This document shows positions 1 to 11,996 of a stretch of DNA of 64,000 nucleotides, piece by piece (position 1 is the stretch's first letter; each line of letters begins with the position of its first letter). The DNA lies in NCBI GenBank assembly GCA_036250195.1, contig JAVHZZ010000003.1, forward strand, positions 344,846,875 through 344,910,874, read 5' to 3'. Below the pieces are notes generated by a model that saw only the letters and a list, made by a program, of their open reading frames with translations, did not search any database and was not told the DNA's origin. A program made the translations under genes and the position numbers. The DNA is from Mixophyes australis. Its lineage: Eukaryota; Chordata; Amphibia; Anura; Limnodynastidae.

Positions 1-356
1 AAGATACTGTTTCCAATATATGTTTCACACAATTCATTCCCTAGGTAGCAAATATTTGCAAAAAGATCAAAAGCACATCAAACAATACAGGCTTTTCAAG
101 CTGTTCACTTAAGAGGGTCACGAAAACTAATTTGGGGATGGGAAGAGGGTAATTTTAAGATTGATTGCGAATATCTTCTACTGCTCTCAAGCTGAAGCTG
201 CCAAATCCTACATCGCTATTTAGTATCAAAAATGTAAGCTATTAGACCACTTAGCAACAAATATTGAAAACAATTGTTTGACTGCTAGAAGGAAACATCG
301 CGACAACACGACATAATGCAACAAATCTTATTTTCTAAAATGGCAGTTTTGGTCCA
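1..356. other. No feature seen
   Basis: AT-rich sequence with no convincing coding frame or repeat terminus. If FOXN2 continues to the left, this is part of its intron 2 or a later intron. Confidence 0.5.
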
Positions 357-958
357 TCTACTATATAAAAGCCTAGTGGCGTGTGTCTGTGTGTGGAAAA
401 AAAAAAAAACAAGCTGCAGCGCCACCTGCTGGGCGAAGTTACAGACTGACCTACTAAATTCTTAGTGTGTGGGAAAAAAAAAAAACTCAGAAAGAGCTGA
501 AATTTGGTATACTAAGATGTTTTTAATTTGTGGATTTAATTTAATTGTTAAAAGTGTTGATAAAGATTTAAAAAATATATATATATTTCTTGAAGGAGAA
601 GTGACAGTTGGGAGTGGTTGGTGGTTGCCGGGGGTGAGAGTGGGGAGAGGTTGGTGGTTGCCGGGGGTGACAGTGGGAGAGGAGTGTGATACTCAGGACC
701 GCTGAGAGAGATCCCTGTGTCTGGATAGACATCTGAATAGATGTGGCGATAAAGATGAAGGATGAGGTGATGGAGAAAAATGATGAGGTGGTGACATGTG
801 GACAACACCACGTTAAAAAAGGGCGCTTGCGTCGGGAAGTAACGCTCTTCCCCTGATGAGGCCTGGCCAAGCCCCAAATGCATGACAAGAACCTTTTCAA
901 ACACCTTAAGTAGCTTGATTTGACTAGAATGCATGAGTATCATGCACGGGTTAACTTG
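357..958 (+). mobile_element. Non-autonomous Helitron-like element
   Basis: The left end starts TCTACTATATAAAAGC directly after an A, which matches the usual Helitron 5' end and its insertion between A and T. The right end has a 7-bp-stem hairpin (TGCATGA, loop GTA, TCATGCA, 930-946), then 12 bases ending in CTTG at 958, followed by T. A hairpin about 10-12 bases before a CTRR-like end is the hallmark of Helitron 3' termini; CTTG departs from CTRR at the third base. There are no terminal inverted repeats and no target duplication, as expected. No Rep/helicase coding is present, so the copy is non-autonomous. It carries two A-tracts and a short tandem duplication near 609-680. Confidence 0.65.
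609..683. repeat. Two-copy minisatellite inside the Helitron
   Basis: A G-rich unit containing GGTTGGTGGTTGCCGGGGGT occurs twice in direct orientation (near 616-635 and 649-668), with similar flanking bases. It explains the repetitive open frames read here on both strands; these are not genes. Confidence 0.75.
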
Positions 959-1739
959 TTTACCAAATAATTTGCTAATATATAAAAACTGCTATACATT
1001 ACAAACCGGAACCACTGCAGCGCTGGGTGACCCTGTTTGTGTGTATGTATGTGTATAACGTGTGGGATATAGTATGCAGCATTGGTAAACATAGTACTCT
1101 TCATATTTTCAGTTCAAATATGATGGTCCTAAAGATACAATGAATACATTTTGTTTGCACCTCCATGAAAGGATGTTAACTCATTAGTTAAACCTTTAAA
1201 GATTAGTATCTGTTTCCAGTTTGGCCAAGCCAGCAGATCCCATGTGTGCCTGGTAGTGTGAGCAGCAGTTGACACCACCCACACATGTAGACTGTGGTCG
1301 GGTTTACACACATTCCATAGAATGGTCTTCTCTATTTCACTTGGATTATTTTTAGACCTTGAAATCATGTTATTGCCACACATACACACATGGCGATATT
1401 GGATCAATTTTCTGAGATTACTGCATGTGTGCCTAACTTTATTTAGAATTTGTTTAAGGCTAAGTGTTAATATATAATACGACTTTCAAATGGTGTGTAA
1501 GGAATAGGCACATCAAATGCAGACTTCACTGATAAAAGACGTTCGATAGAATACAGCAACTTATCCCAAATAGATTGCTAGGTCGTGTGTAAAGTCTACC
1601 AAAATTACAGTCACATGAAAAAGTACTCCTTCATACCAGTGTGGTTTTATTTTACGTATCAGGACATACATCATCATCTAGCCTGCACCAAGTCCTATAA
1701 TTTGATAAAATATAATCTTATTAGCATAACATGTGAACG
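959..1739. other. No feature seen
   Basis: Mixed AT-rich sequence. The short open frames show no recognisable domain, and no repeat ends were found. Confidence 0.4.
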
Positions 1740-2720
1740 GATGGGCTTACTTCACCACCTGATTTGTTGGGGGAAGGACAACAACAGGATGTTCTTCCTG
1801 CACACCTTATCTGGGTCTCTTTCTCACGGTCAGTAACAAACTGCTACTGACCACTCCTACTGGTGTCACCTTGCCACCACACACTTGCTGACTGCAAATG
1901 CCAAATGTGCAATAGTTGTAGGACAATCTCTCTGCCACCACTAGGCTACTTCACAGCACCTACAGCCACTTACTTCTGGGGTAGATGGTATAGCTGCTAC
2001 AGCGCCTCTTTGCTGTGGGCTGTCTGGTAGCGCCGAACTGCTTACTATGGATCAGGACTGCTGAGTAACAGACAGAGCATTCACACAGAGGCGAAGTTCA
2101 ACACAGGACAGCCCCGGGGAACGGATTATGGTGTAAGCTCTTGTTGGTCACAGGATAGAGCAAGCAATAGGCATCAGGCAGAATCTTCAAGCACTGATGT
2201 TTATGTGCTCAAGGGGTCCTTACAAGGACCATTACACGTTGGTTGGATGTACTAGTGATCATCCAGAAGTGAAGATGGTAGAATACTTTACATAGTCAAA
2301 CAAAGCTCTTTATATACTGTTTCTGACAAACATTTTGGCTGGGATTAAATAACCCTCCTTTCCTCTCTGGCACCACAAATTGAGATATTACATCCTGATC
2401 CTAATCATTGAATGTAATATGTTCTCTAAACCTGGATTTAAATGTAATTTAAACTTAACAAAAGTTGCATCAATCTGTGATTTCTCTAAGACACAGGAAG
2501 AATGTCTAACCCCACCATGCTTTCAGGCTAAAATGGATTTTGGTCACACACGAATGAAAAGGCCTAATTAGCATGGGATTTCCTTTCTTCCAAAATATGC
2601 CTACTGCATCAGAAATCAATATATTTCTAATACAAAAATCAGTATATTTGCAATGATATACATCGGCACACTGTGCCAATAATTGACGTAAATTTTTAGA
2701 ATAAGTTATTTATAAGTGAT
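1740..2720. repeat. Unnamed interspersed repeat, copy A
   Basis: This stretch can be aligned by eye, with gaps, to 62090-63240 in the same orientation. Shared landmarks include AACGGATTA, 'GCA(C)TGATGTTTATG/GTTTGTTAG', 'GTACTAGTGAT', 'AAGGTCTAATTA/AAGGCCTAATTA' and TTTGCAATGATATACA. No coding capacity or terminal repeat was recognised, so the class is unknown. An LTR, LINE untranslated region or satellite-derived block are all possible. Confidence 0.6.
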
Positions 2721-2876
2721 CCAGCCACATAACACATTTATTCCATAATAAATAATCCAAAATGAAGTAGTGATGTGTGAAAACGCATACCCCTCGATTC
2801 AGCAGCTTGTAGAGAGACACCTTTAGCAGCAGTAGCTTGAAGGAACTGCTTTCTGTAGGAGATAATCAATCTCTTA

Positions 2877-3401
2877 TACCCCATTCATACTGCACCAAAA
2901 TCCCGGGTTTTTGCCGGGGCGAGCTCAAATGACCCGGGTCTTGGTGCAGTATGAATGGTACAAGTCAAAAATCCCGGGTCTAAAAACCCGGGTCTTCAAC
3001 CCGGGATTTATCGAGGGGTAATTCCCGGGTCGGACCCGGGTTGCCTGCACTATGAATGGTGAAACCCGGGTTTTTCAACCCGGGTTGCACAGAGAACAAG
3101 CTGATTGGCTGTCTGCCTGTCTCTGGAGGATGATGTCATCGGTGGGAGCCCGTGGAAGATTCGAGAAGGAGTTTAGGAGAAATGGTGGATGGTGGAGTGC
3201 AGATCAAACTGAAGCTCTGGTGATGACTCCCACAAATTGCCAGGGCACAGACTTGTGCAGTATGAATGGGGTCAACCCGGGAAATTCCCGGGTCCGAGGT
3301 GCAGTATGAATGGTGTTTCTGAGCTTGGACGCTCCGAGCCCCGGCAAAAACCCGGCTTGAAAATCCCGGGATATTGCCGGGGCGGAAGTATGAAAGCGGT
3401 A
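2877..3401. mobile_element. Harbinger-type non-autonomous DNA transposon rich in CCCGGG
   Basis: A 525-bp element flanked by the 3-bp duplication TTA (2874-2876 and 3402-3404), the target typical of PIF/Harbinger elements. Imperfect inverted ends run TACCCCATTCATACTGCACC on the left and the complement of AGTATGAAAGCGGTA on the right. Subterminal sequence is packed with the palindrome CCCGGG and with repeated GTGCAGTATGAATGG-like words. The internal open frame 3052-3309 includes a GGWWSADQTEALV stretch that resembles the start of a Myb/SANT-like domain, the second protein of Harbinger elements. It is therefore probably derived from an internally deleted autonomous copy. Confidence 0.72.
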
Positions 3402-3479
3402 TTACATAACATTTGAGGAATTCTGGGCCACTCCTAAAAACACTGCTTTAGTATATTGATGGCATATATTTATACACAG

Positions 3480-4320
3480 CACGCATAAAGTGTCATCACA
3501 GAATCTCAATAGGGCTGAAGTTTGGACTTTGACTTGGCCATAAACAAACAAGAAGAAACAATAGCATTTGATTTATATACCACACAAATCTATAGCTGAA
3601 TCACTGAGAAAGAAGATTTCATGGTGAACTTGATGACTGCAAACCTACAAACCAAACCCAAACACGCACTTGCTTGACAGGCAGTATTTGTCTTTTTTTT
3701 AAATTTTTTTTAGTTTGGCTGTGATATCCTGTCTGTGGTTTACGTCAAACAATGCATTGTGCATTAAGACCAAACAACTCCACTTTAGTTTTGTCCAGAG
3801 GACAATGTTCCAGAGGCATTGGATTTCATTCAGATGCTTTTCAAACAGGAGTCGTACTGAAAGGTTTATCTTTTGGAGAGAAGGGGTTTTCCCTTGGCTA
3901 GCCTTCCATGAAAGTCATACTTGCTCAGCCTTTTTCTGATAGGTAGACTCATGAACTTTAGCATTCAACATGAAGACAGAGGCCTGTAGATCAATGGATG
4001 CGGCTTTTGGCTTCTTTGGATTCAGTCTGACCTGTAATTGAATTTGCTGAGACACCTACTCTTGAGAAGATGAAGATCACTTGACTATAATTTCCTGGCT
4101 CAAATTACCTTCTTTACAGATATGAACACCGTGAGGATGTACTTACTCTTCCACTCATGGCTTCTTCATGTTTGCCTATTTTTTGTTGAATAACTATTGG
4201 CAGCAGCTGTGTGTTATTTGTCACGTGACATTAGACATACAATTTTAGGAATTTGCAAGGGACTAGAGGATTGCAGATGTGTAAAGAAACAAGTGTGAAA
4301 TAAGGTGTACTTTCTTTGTC
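3480..4320. repeat. Probable old DNA-transposon fragment
   Basis: The stretch around 3770-3950, with the words TTTTGTCCAGAGGACAATGTTCCAGA (in two parts) and 'CTTGCTCAGCCTTTTTCTGATAG', resembles a common fish and frog interspersed DNA element as I remember it. No termini or intact frame were found. The family assignment is not secure. Confidence 0.35.
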
Positions 4321-4809
4321 ACATGGCCATATGTACTAGTATTTTATTTTTTTTAAATAGTTGATAATACAAGTGATGTCAATAGAAATATAAAGTTTTG
4401 CAAATAACATCTGCATCAACTAATGTATAATGTCATGGAGAACAGTACTGTGCATTCTACCAGCAGCCAATAATACTTAAACCTTCCATCACACTCTCAC
4501 ATCTGGGGCATAGCGTTCATTTATTTTATCAAATTTGCTCCATGTCTAATTAAAACTTGTGTATAAAGGAATAATGTACCCCATACTGGATAAAGATATT
4601 AGAAGATGTGAATAGACACAACCTTCTGCTCTTTAGGCGGACTGGTCTACAAAGAATAAAAAAACAAAAAACACTATACTGGGCCATAGTAGACAAACTC
4701 ATAAAATACACAACGGATATTCAGATTACAGATTACACTCTATACTTCCTTCTACCTAGACCCATACCAGATACCTTATTTCACTCAGACAAACTCCTAA
4801 AACACATAG

Positions 4810-4960
4810 TAAGATTGTAAGCTTGCGAGCAGGGTTCTCTTACCTCTGTCTGACTGTATTACCCAGTTTTGTTTTATTAATGTTTGTTCCAAAGTGTAAA
4901 GCGCTACGGAATTTGCTGGCGCTATAGAAATAAATGTTGTTGATGATGATGATGATGGTA
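4810..4960 (+). repeat. LINE/SINE 3' tail with (GAT)n end
   Basis: The sequence starts near 'TAAGATTGTAAGCTTGCGAGCAGGG', passes through 'GTAAAGCGCTACGGAATTTGCTGGCGCTATA' and ends in a TGATGATGATGATG tail. Related tails occur at 24220-24316, 33600-33702 and, reversed, at 17816-17930. It is the 3' end of an L2/CR1-like LINE or a SINE that borrows it. Confidence 0.7.
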
Positions 4961-5358
4961 AATGCGGCCAAGTGCCAAATTGCATCCCACTGGAAATATG
5001 CAGACTCTCCTCCTTTAACAGCTACAATCAATAGCATATGTTCCATTGACAGCAGGGAACACATCACAGCTACTCTACAGAAAACCCATAACACTTCAAA
5101 AGTACACGGGCACGCTGGACGAACTACTTTGAGGTGGAACCACCATTGAATACTATTGGATTCTTCAGTCATGAAATTTAACCCCAGAGGAAGCAACCAA
5201 CGCCCCCCCCCCATCTGATTCATTGCTCCAAGTTGATTGTTTTGTGTGTGGACAACACCACTTCCTCCTTACACACCCCCAGTTGTATCTCCTCCTGTCA
5301 CCCTTGTGTTCTGTGACCTTAATAAATGCACAAAGTATAGAATAAATGCCTGAAGACA

Positions 5359-5363
<5 letters not shown>

Positions 5364-5445
<82 letters not shown>
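5364..5445. repeat. (AT)n-(AC)n compound microsatellite
   Basis: About 60 bases of AT dinucleotides run straight into about 20 bases of AC dinucleotides. Tyr/Ile- and Cys/Val-rich frames read through it are artefacts. Confidence 0.97.
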
Positions 5446-5447
<2 letters not shown>

Positions 5448-6712
5448 CTATAAACATCAGTGAAGGAATGGCACTCTCAGGACTTGATTACATTAATCAT
5501 ATAAACCAGAGATGAATAGATTGTGTATTACAATGACGTGTGCAATAAGTGATCTATGTATATATGTGGGAGAGCTTTTGGTATGTATTCGCACAGTCCC
5601 TTAGTGGAGCAGGAACACAGGCTGGTCTCACATTACTAAGAGCTGAAGAACAGAGCCAGCAGAAGGAAGTGCTACCATGACAACACAAACCAGACTGTTA
5701 TCTGAGACCATAGTTAGACTTGCAAGTGTACAGTGACTGTTTATCTGCAGCTGGGAGGAAGCACTTCCAAATATAGTGTGTGTAATAGTCACTCTTAACT
5801 TTACAGTGAGAACTCCATCTTTTCCTCATTTATGGCAGGTAACTGATCAGACACATACTCAGGTCATAAAATAGGGTTCATAGTTTTGAATGCATGAAAA
5901 ATCTGATTTAACTGGCCAACGTTGCCTAATCAAATCACTACATCTCTCACACATGCATGCTGGTATTACCAACAATGACCAAGCACAAACCCTGTTCTGT
6001 TCAGTGACACACAAGAATACAGTCCGTTATTTATGTAATTCCAAGATACAAGCTAAACAATTGATACTAAGCAAGTGTTATGGAGTTTTGTTCAGCAATC
6101 TGGTGAGATAGTTTATTAATCCTTGGTTTACTAAACATGTCCTTTATCATGATATATTTAGGAAACCTGGCAATAACTGAATTCTAGGTTAGACTAGGTA
6201 TGGTCTCTAACATTTCAATTGTTCTAGCAAAATGGAAAACAAAAAAGCTTCTAAAATGAATTCAATTTAAAACCACTTTACAAAAATGAGAATGCTATGT
6301 TCAGTATAAAGGTTGCTAATCACTGAATGGAAGGTAAATGTGCAATATTTGAGGTTACAGAGATGAATGGCTTTTTTCAAAGCTCAACATTTAACTCTAT
6401 ATATATAAAGTGAGATGAACCTTCCTATGTAAGCTGTTATCATATAGCTGACACTACAATCTTTCCATAGCAGTTCAAGCTGCAGCTCACCTTCCTAATC
6501 AGTGCTGTAAAGAGAGTATAGATTTTAAGGTGATCCACTAATGACAGCTGTAACATACATTTGCACTGATATACAAATTATTAATAACTTACTCCAAGTT
6601 CTTTAGAAAACCCAGAATTACATAACATCTGACAACTGAAGAAAGGTTGTGCTCGTTTGTCTTTTCTACTGTACTTGGGGTAGTGGACATTACAAATTCA
6701 ACTTTTACTTAC
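5446..6712 (-). other. FOXN2: Start of FOXN2 intron 2, nothing else seen
   Basis: Sequence directly downstream, on the minus strand, of the FOXN2 exon donor. I looked for the next exon (the end of the forkhead domain, with Lys-Gly-Ser-Leu-Trp-Cys-like residues) here and further left to position 1 and did not find it. It probably lies outside the window. Confidence 0.55.
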
Positions 6713-7251
6713 TTTTCCGTGACTGCGTTCAACTTTGCGAAAGCATTTATTTAGTGAAAGGTTGTGTCTGACAGAGTTCTTCCAGCCAGTTGGGGCAGTA
6801 GCAAAATATGGAAACCTGTCAAGGATCCAGCTGTATATTTCTTTCACAGGCAGGCATTTGTTGGAAGAGTTCTCGATCGCCATATATATTAGGAGGCTGA
6901 ATGAATAAGGAGGTTTCGAAGAGGCAGAAGACTTCTCTGGGTTCCGACAGCCTGTTGGGGAAATGTCTCCCTCGATGTCATAAAGGGGGTTATTTGCTGC
7001 AAGCCCCTCGCTCCCAAGGCTGAAGTTGTTCAGCAGATTTGTACTCTCGTGAAGCCAGTTCAAGTTTGTCAGCTCTTCATCTGCTGAGCTACAGTCCACT
7101 GCAGAGGCCTTTGGCCTGGCAGCACCAACCTCTTCTGGCAGACTACCCATTGTCTCAGTCGGACTTAATCCTGCAACTTTCTCTGCTGCAGGAGTTTCTA
7201 CGTTCTTATCTGGAGTCATTCCCGTAACCGGACCCATGCGGTCTTATCACT
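6713..7251 (-). CDS. FOXN2: FOXN2 first coding exon (forkhead box N2)
   Basis: FOXN2 is a nuclear sequence-specific transcription factor of the FOXN2/FOXN3 group. On the minus strand the exon follows an acceptor TTCTTACAG, has 14 bases of 5' UTR and starts at ATG 7237-7235. It encodes 175 residues to 6713, where the consensus donor GTAAGT begins at 6712. The protein opens [11 protein letters not shown], and residues 55-69 include [12 protein letters not shown], both characteristic of FOXN2 rather than FOXN3 (FOXN3 shares the [11 protein letters not shown] block but differs around it). The forkhead domain begins near residue 108 ([15 protein letters not shown]). The recognition helix region, 154-166, is [13 protein letters not shown]. 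The exon ends inside the domain, at RSHGK, so the wing and C-terminal half must lie in exons to the left. The frame is intact with no stops. The four in-frame codons after the donor are intronic read-through. Confidence 0.96.
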
Positions 7252-10200
7252 CTGTAAGAAAGACAATGAAATAATTACGTTACGTTACATCAGACAAGTC
7301 AGAAAAATTGGCAATTAATGTGTTTTTATTATGCATCTAATACACTGTTCCCTATGTTTCACTGCAGCTATTACTAAAAGTGGAACGTTCATAATTCCTT
7401 CGATTGGTGAAGCTACACATAAGCATCTTGAAAAGATACGTCTACCTTTTATGCATTGTGTCTTTAACGCAAGCAAACCCAAGAGTACATTTTGTTAATG
7501 GATTCCCCTGCCTAGCTGCCAGAGTGTTGGGTACATTTTCTAGTACAGTTTCTCAAATATATTTTTATAATCAAATTTACCCTCTGTCTAATCACGATAT
7601 GCAGGCATGGGCTCTAACCTATAAAACCAACATCTTCTCATGCACGACATTTGTGCATCTAGCCAACCTATTTGCAGCTTTCAATGTATATGGGGATTAG
7701 AAAGCAATTGTTAGTGAACTCTACAAAAACCTATAGAAACTCATAGTAAAATATAGAAAGTCAGCTATGCTCGCTGTGATATCCCCAGCTACACCCCTGT
7801 ATGTGGATCCATCATGCTGTACAGTGGTGCATGTCTAGACACTGGATTTGTGGCTTCTTAGAAGTAAAAGGTGACACCCAGTCCTGCAGGAGAAATGTTG
7901 ACTGTTGAACCAATAAAATAGTTTTCTTTTACTCCAGAGCAAAACCTCTTAAATTAGTAATCATATTCTGCAACTTAGAATTTAAAAGGGTTGGATTACT
8001 CTTCGTTGATCGCATATAATGGTTAGGACACACTGAAGCAGCAGTTGTTTCTGGCCAAAGAGGGCAGCACATGATTGGATGCGAGAGTCACATTATTTCC
8101 TATCTAATCATATGATACCCTCTCTGGCCAGGAATACCCTGCTGCTTAAGCCTCTCCTAGTGACGGCATTAAATGATGTGAACGTTCTATGGTTTGCAAT
8201 CATCTGTATCACAATATAACAAAGATATTTAAAGCTATTTAAAGAAAAACTTTAAACAAAATAATTATTTTACAGTCTACACAAATGTATTAATAATCTA
8301 TATGGTTTAAGATCAATAGCACACACGTTCAGCAGAAAAGCCAATAGCTGAATGTAAGAACACACACAATACAAAAATACAACCCATAGGGAAAATACAG
8401 TTGTAAAAGTGACTTTGGACTTGAGGACTATGAGAGAAAACAGCTCAACAGCACACTGCTTTTACTTTACTAGCAACTGAAAACTAGAAGCATTTTTCCC
8501 CAGCATATAACCAAAATGTAAAATAGACTGGTATGTGTATATCTATCTACACACACACACAATAGGTCCCCGCTCGTATGACTTCACTGTTATTGGAACA
8601 TACATCCATCACTCTCTATTCTTTAGGTATTGCTTCACAAGTTAAAATGTGGCTCTTCCATGGCCAGCCAGCATGTGTTATAAACCAACACAACACTACT
8701 TCAACCTCCCCCACTTCCTGTTGTCAATCCAAAAGGCTTGGATAGTTCAATGTAATTTTAACTTTTCTGACATCTAGAAGTACTTTTTAACTAATGCATC
8801 ATTGCTATTAATGGAGTGAGGAGACTCCACACTTAAACCAATGTCATTTTACGTTTAACGCACTCAAACCCTCTGTTGAAGGAGTATGGCATTTATACAA
8901 TGTACTCTACCCAGGCTACATTAGACTGGATATCAAGGAGCATAGCCCTTCAAATATTCAAATATTGCTAAAATAAATCCATTGTAAACAACAGAAGAGC
9001 ACAGCAGTGAAGTTCAGTGTCCGTTTAAATACCGTTTTATATGATGGAGGAACTGGGGGGCCAGCCTTGTCGCATTTGCTTGATTTATACAATAGAAAAC
9101 AATGACACTGGGATGCAACAACAAGCTGTCTGAGCAGTCTGAAAGACAGAAAAATACATAGCCATATGGCCACTCGGCTGACCTCCCTAACAGACATTTG
9201 GATGATGCGAAATGGACACAATTCCCATGACTCCTTTAAACCAGTCTCCATTACGTTCAAGTACTCAACGGCGATGCACCAGCGCTAAATATACCCGATG
9301 CGTTAAAAGGATGTAGAATAGTAATTTATCTCTATTACATGCTCTGCTACAAAACAAGCTAATCCTTTAATTTACAAAGCATTGGGAAATTGAAATATTT
9401 TCATAACGCAAACCTTGGGTTATCATCAACAACCCACTAAACACACACAACATACCCTTACCGAATTACCTTATAGAATCCTTAACCATGTGTGACCCAA
9501 CCGAGAAAACTGCATTGTGCTATTTACCTTAAATATACAATATCCTGCTGTGCTATTCAAAGACGGCCAGTAGTTACACAACATATAAACAAGGTATATC
9601 CTTGCTGTGTGAGCAGCTGCAGTGAAAGAACATTAGCAGCTCATCTGGACTGTTGACATAAGGAGTTTTCTAACAATTATATATTTTTTTAAAGGACAAA
9701 ATTAAACACTATTCCTAAAACATAATGTAAAGTTACCGTACAAGTAAATGATACTGTGTATTTTTTCTCCAAATGTACTGGTAAAACCAGTTACAAGGGT
9801 GCACAGACAATTTATTGATAAGTGTGTCACAACACCACAACCCTATCTGACCAATGGCAATGTACCTGTGTTAAAATAAGTAAATTACTACATTTCAAAA
9901 ATATGAATTGGAAAAAAACAAAAACCTACTATCCAACTTTCTGGGTGTTTTCTTTGGACCTTGGAATGAGACTCCTTTTATTTCCCCCTTCATGGATAAG
10001 GGTGAAAGTGACATCTTAAGTAAGATTCTGTACACCCTACAAGTTGTAGTCTGTGTTAGTGACAACACAAACACCGTACTGTACAACAAAGCTTTGCATT
10101 CTTTGTCTACGTTTTCCCTTCAGAGAGCATTGTCCATCTCACTTGAGCAGCTGCTAAGATTGGAGGTCAGATTTCAATCCCAAAACGCACAGCAAAAAGC

Positions 10201-11374
10201 CTAGATTTGATTACAATGCAGCATGTGAGTATCCAGGACAACTAAGGCATTAGTGTCTTTCATTCGGCTGCTTCTTAGTCAAAGCTTCAGGCCACACTAA
10301 ACTGTTGGATGTAGGGAAAAAAAAAAATTGCAGCTGCTGGTCTTTATCAAAGCATGACAGATTTTTCTCCATGTACTTAACATGTGTGAATTATATTACT
10401 GCCTGCATCTCATCGTACGGTAAAAATATTCAGGAGAACAAAATTAATTGAAATACAGAACAAAAATTAATTTTGCAGTGAACACATTTTAAACAAACAA
10501 TAAAAATACATTTTCCTTTATGTGTTAAGCTAGAATACCAAAAGTAAAATTGTTGCTAGCATGAACTAAAATAACAGCATTCACCAAATTCTTCTCTTTA
10601 TAGGCAGTATTTTTAATGTTTATGCATGTAGGATGTGTCCAGACAGCTGTTTTAACACCTTAGTGTAAAAGTAACCTCACATCCTCAAAACCTGTATAGT
10701 CATCTGTCTTTATAAACATGGGGTCATTTTATTCCAGACTTAGCATAACATTGCATAGCAAGGTTTTTAGTACTTGTGGCCATGAAAATGAAAAGTTGAA
10801 ATGAAATGGATGTAAAAGGATAATATGCACATTGTTATGACAGAGCAGATTATAAAAGTTTCCAGCTCCTTAGACTAATGAAGACAAGCGTTGTAGCCTT
10901 CTCGGTCTTACCCTTCATTAAATGCACATGTTCAAGAAAGTAGGAGATCTTATTAAAATTGAGAGAATAGAAGTTTTTTAAAAATTAAATTGATTTTGTC
11001 CAAAATTAAAGAGTTCCAACTAGGGAGATTCAGGTGTCCAATCAGACAATTTTTATATAACACTGTGCTTCTGGATCACTAGAATACACGGTACAGGAGG
11101 ATCCACGTGGGGGTATCAGGAAAGAGAACAGACCACCAACACTCAGTGATGCGGTATATCCTCCATTCAGAGATGGACCATCACCTTCTGACCATCTGCT
11201 TAACGTGCACAATTTGGACTTATTTTACATTTTCAGGCAGGGTTCATTCATTTATAAGAGTGTAAACAGTTTACAGATTTCCAATACAACAAAATAAACT
11301 ATTGAAAAGGTTGTGCTTATATGAAATCTCCTGTTAAAGAATACATAGCTTCCATCAGTTCTGTTAGTGTGTGT
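7252..11374 (-). other. FOXN2: FOXN2 intron 1, 3' portion
   Basis: AT-rich intronic sequence with short ACAC runs (around 8550-8562) and A/T tracts. No exon, RNA gene or complete mobile element was recognised. Open frames here are short and lack known motifs. Confidence 0.5.
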
Positions 11375-11395
11375 TATATATATATATATATCTAT
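11375..11395. repeat. (AT)n microsatellite
   Basis: Short AT dinucleotide run within FOXN2 intron 1. Confidence 0.9.
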
Positions 11396-11804
11396 ACACA
11401 CGTACAAATATACACACATCATATAGTACTTCATCATTATTTATATTTAAAAAAAAATAAAAAAATAGTCAGCAAGAATCCATATGCAAGAAAATTAAGA
11501 TTCAGGAGCATGTAGCAATACATTTATCAGAAATAACTTGAAGTCATTTTCTTCTGTGTGAGTTTCAGTCTCTTCTGTCTCAATATGTGATTTGTAAGGT
11601 GCACTTCCATTTTCACATGGAATAGATACATTGTTCAGCAATAATTTGGATTTTCCATTGCAGTTCTGTTAATAAGTATTACCTTCCCACACCATTACAG
11701 AGAGCTGTAGTGTCCTGATGGGATCTGATAAAAGCATTAAAGAGCAGACTCCACAAGCCATCCATTTTAGTGTATATTCAGTGCCTTTTCAGTGTGTATA
11801 TTAT

Positions 11805-11996
<192 letters not shown>

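Noticed and set aside
5165..5457. Two overlapping minus-strand frames rich in Tyr-Ile and Cys-Val
   Set aside because: They are translations of the AT/AC microsatellite at 5364-5445.
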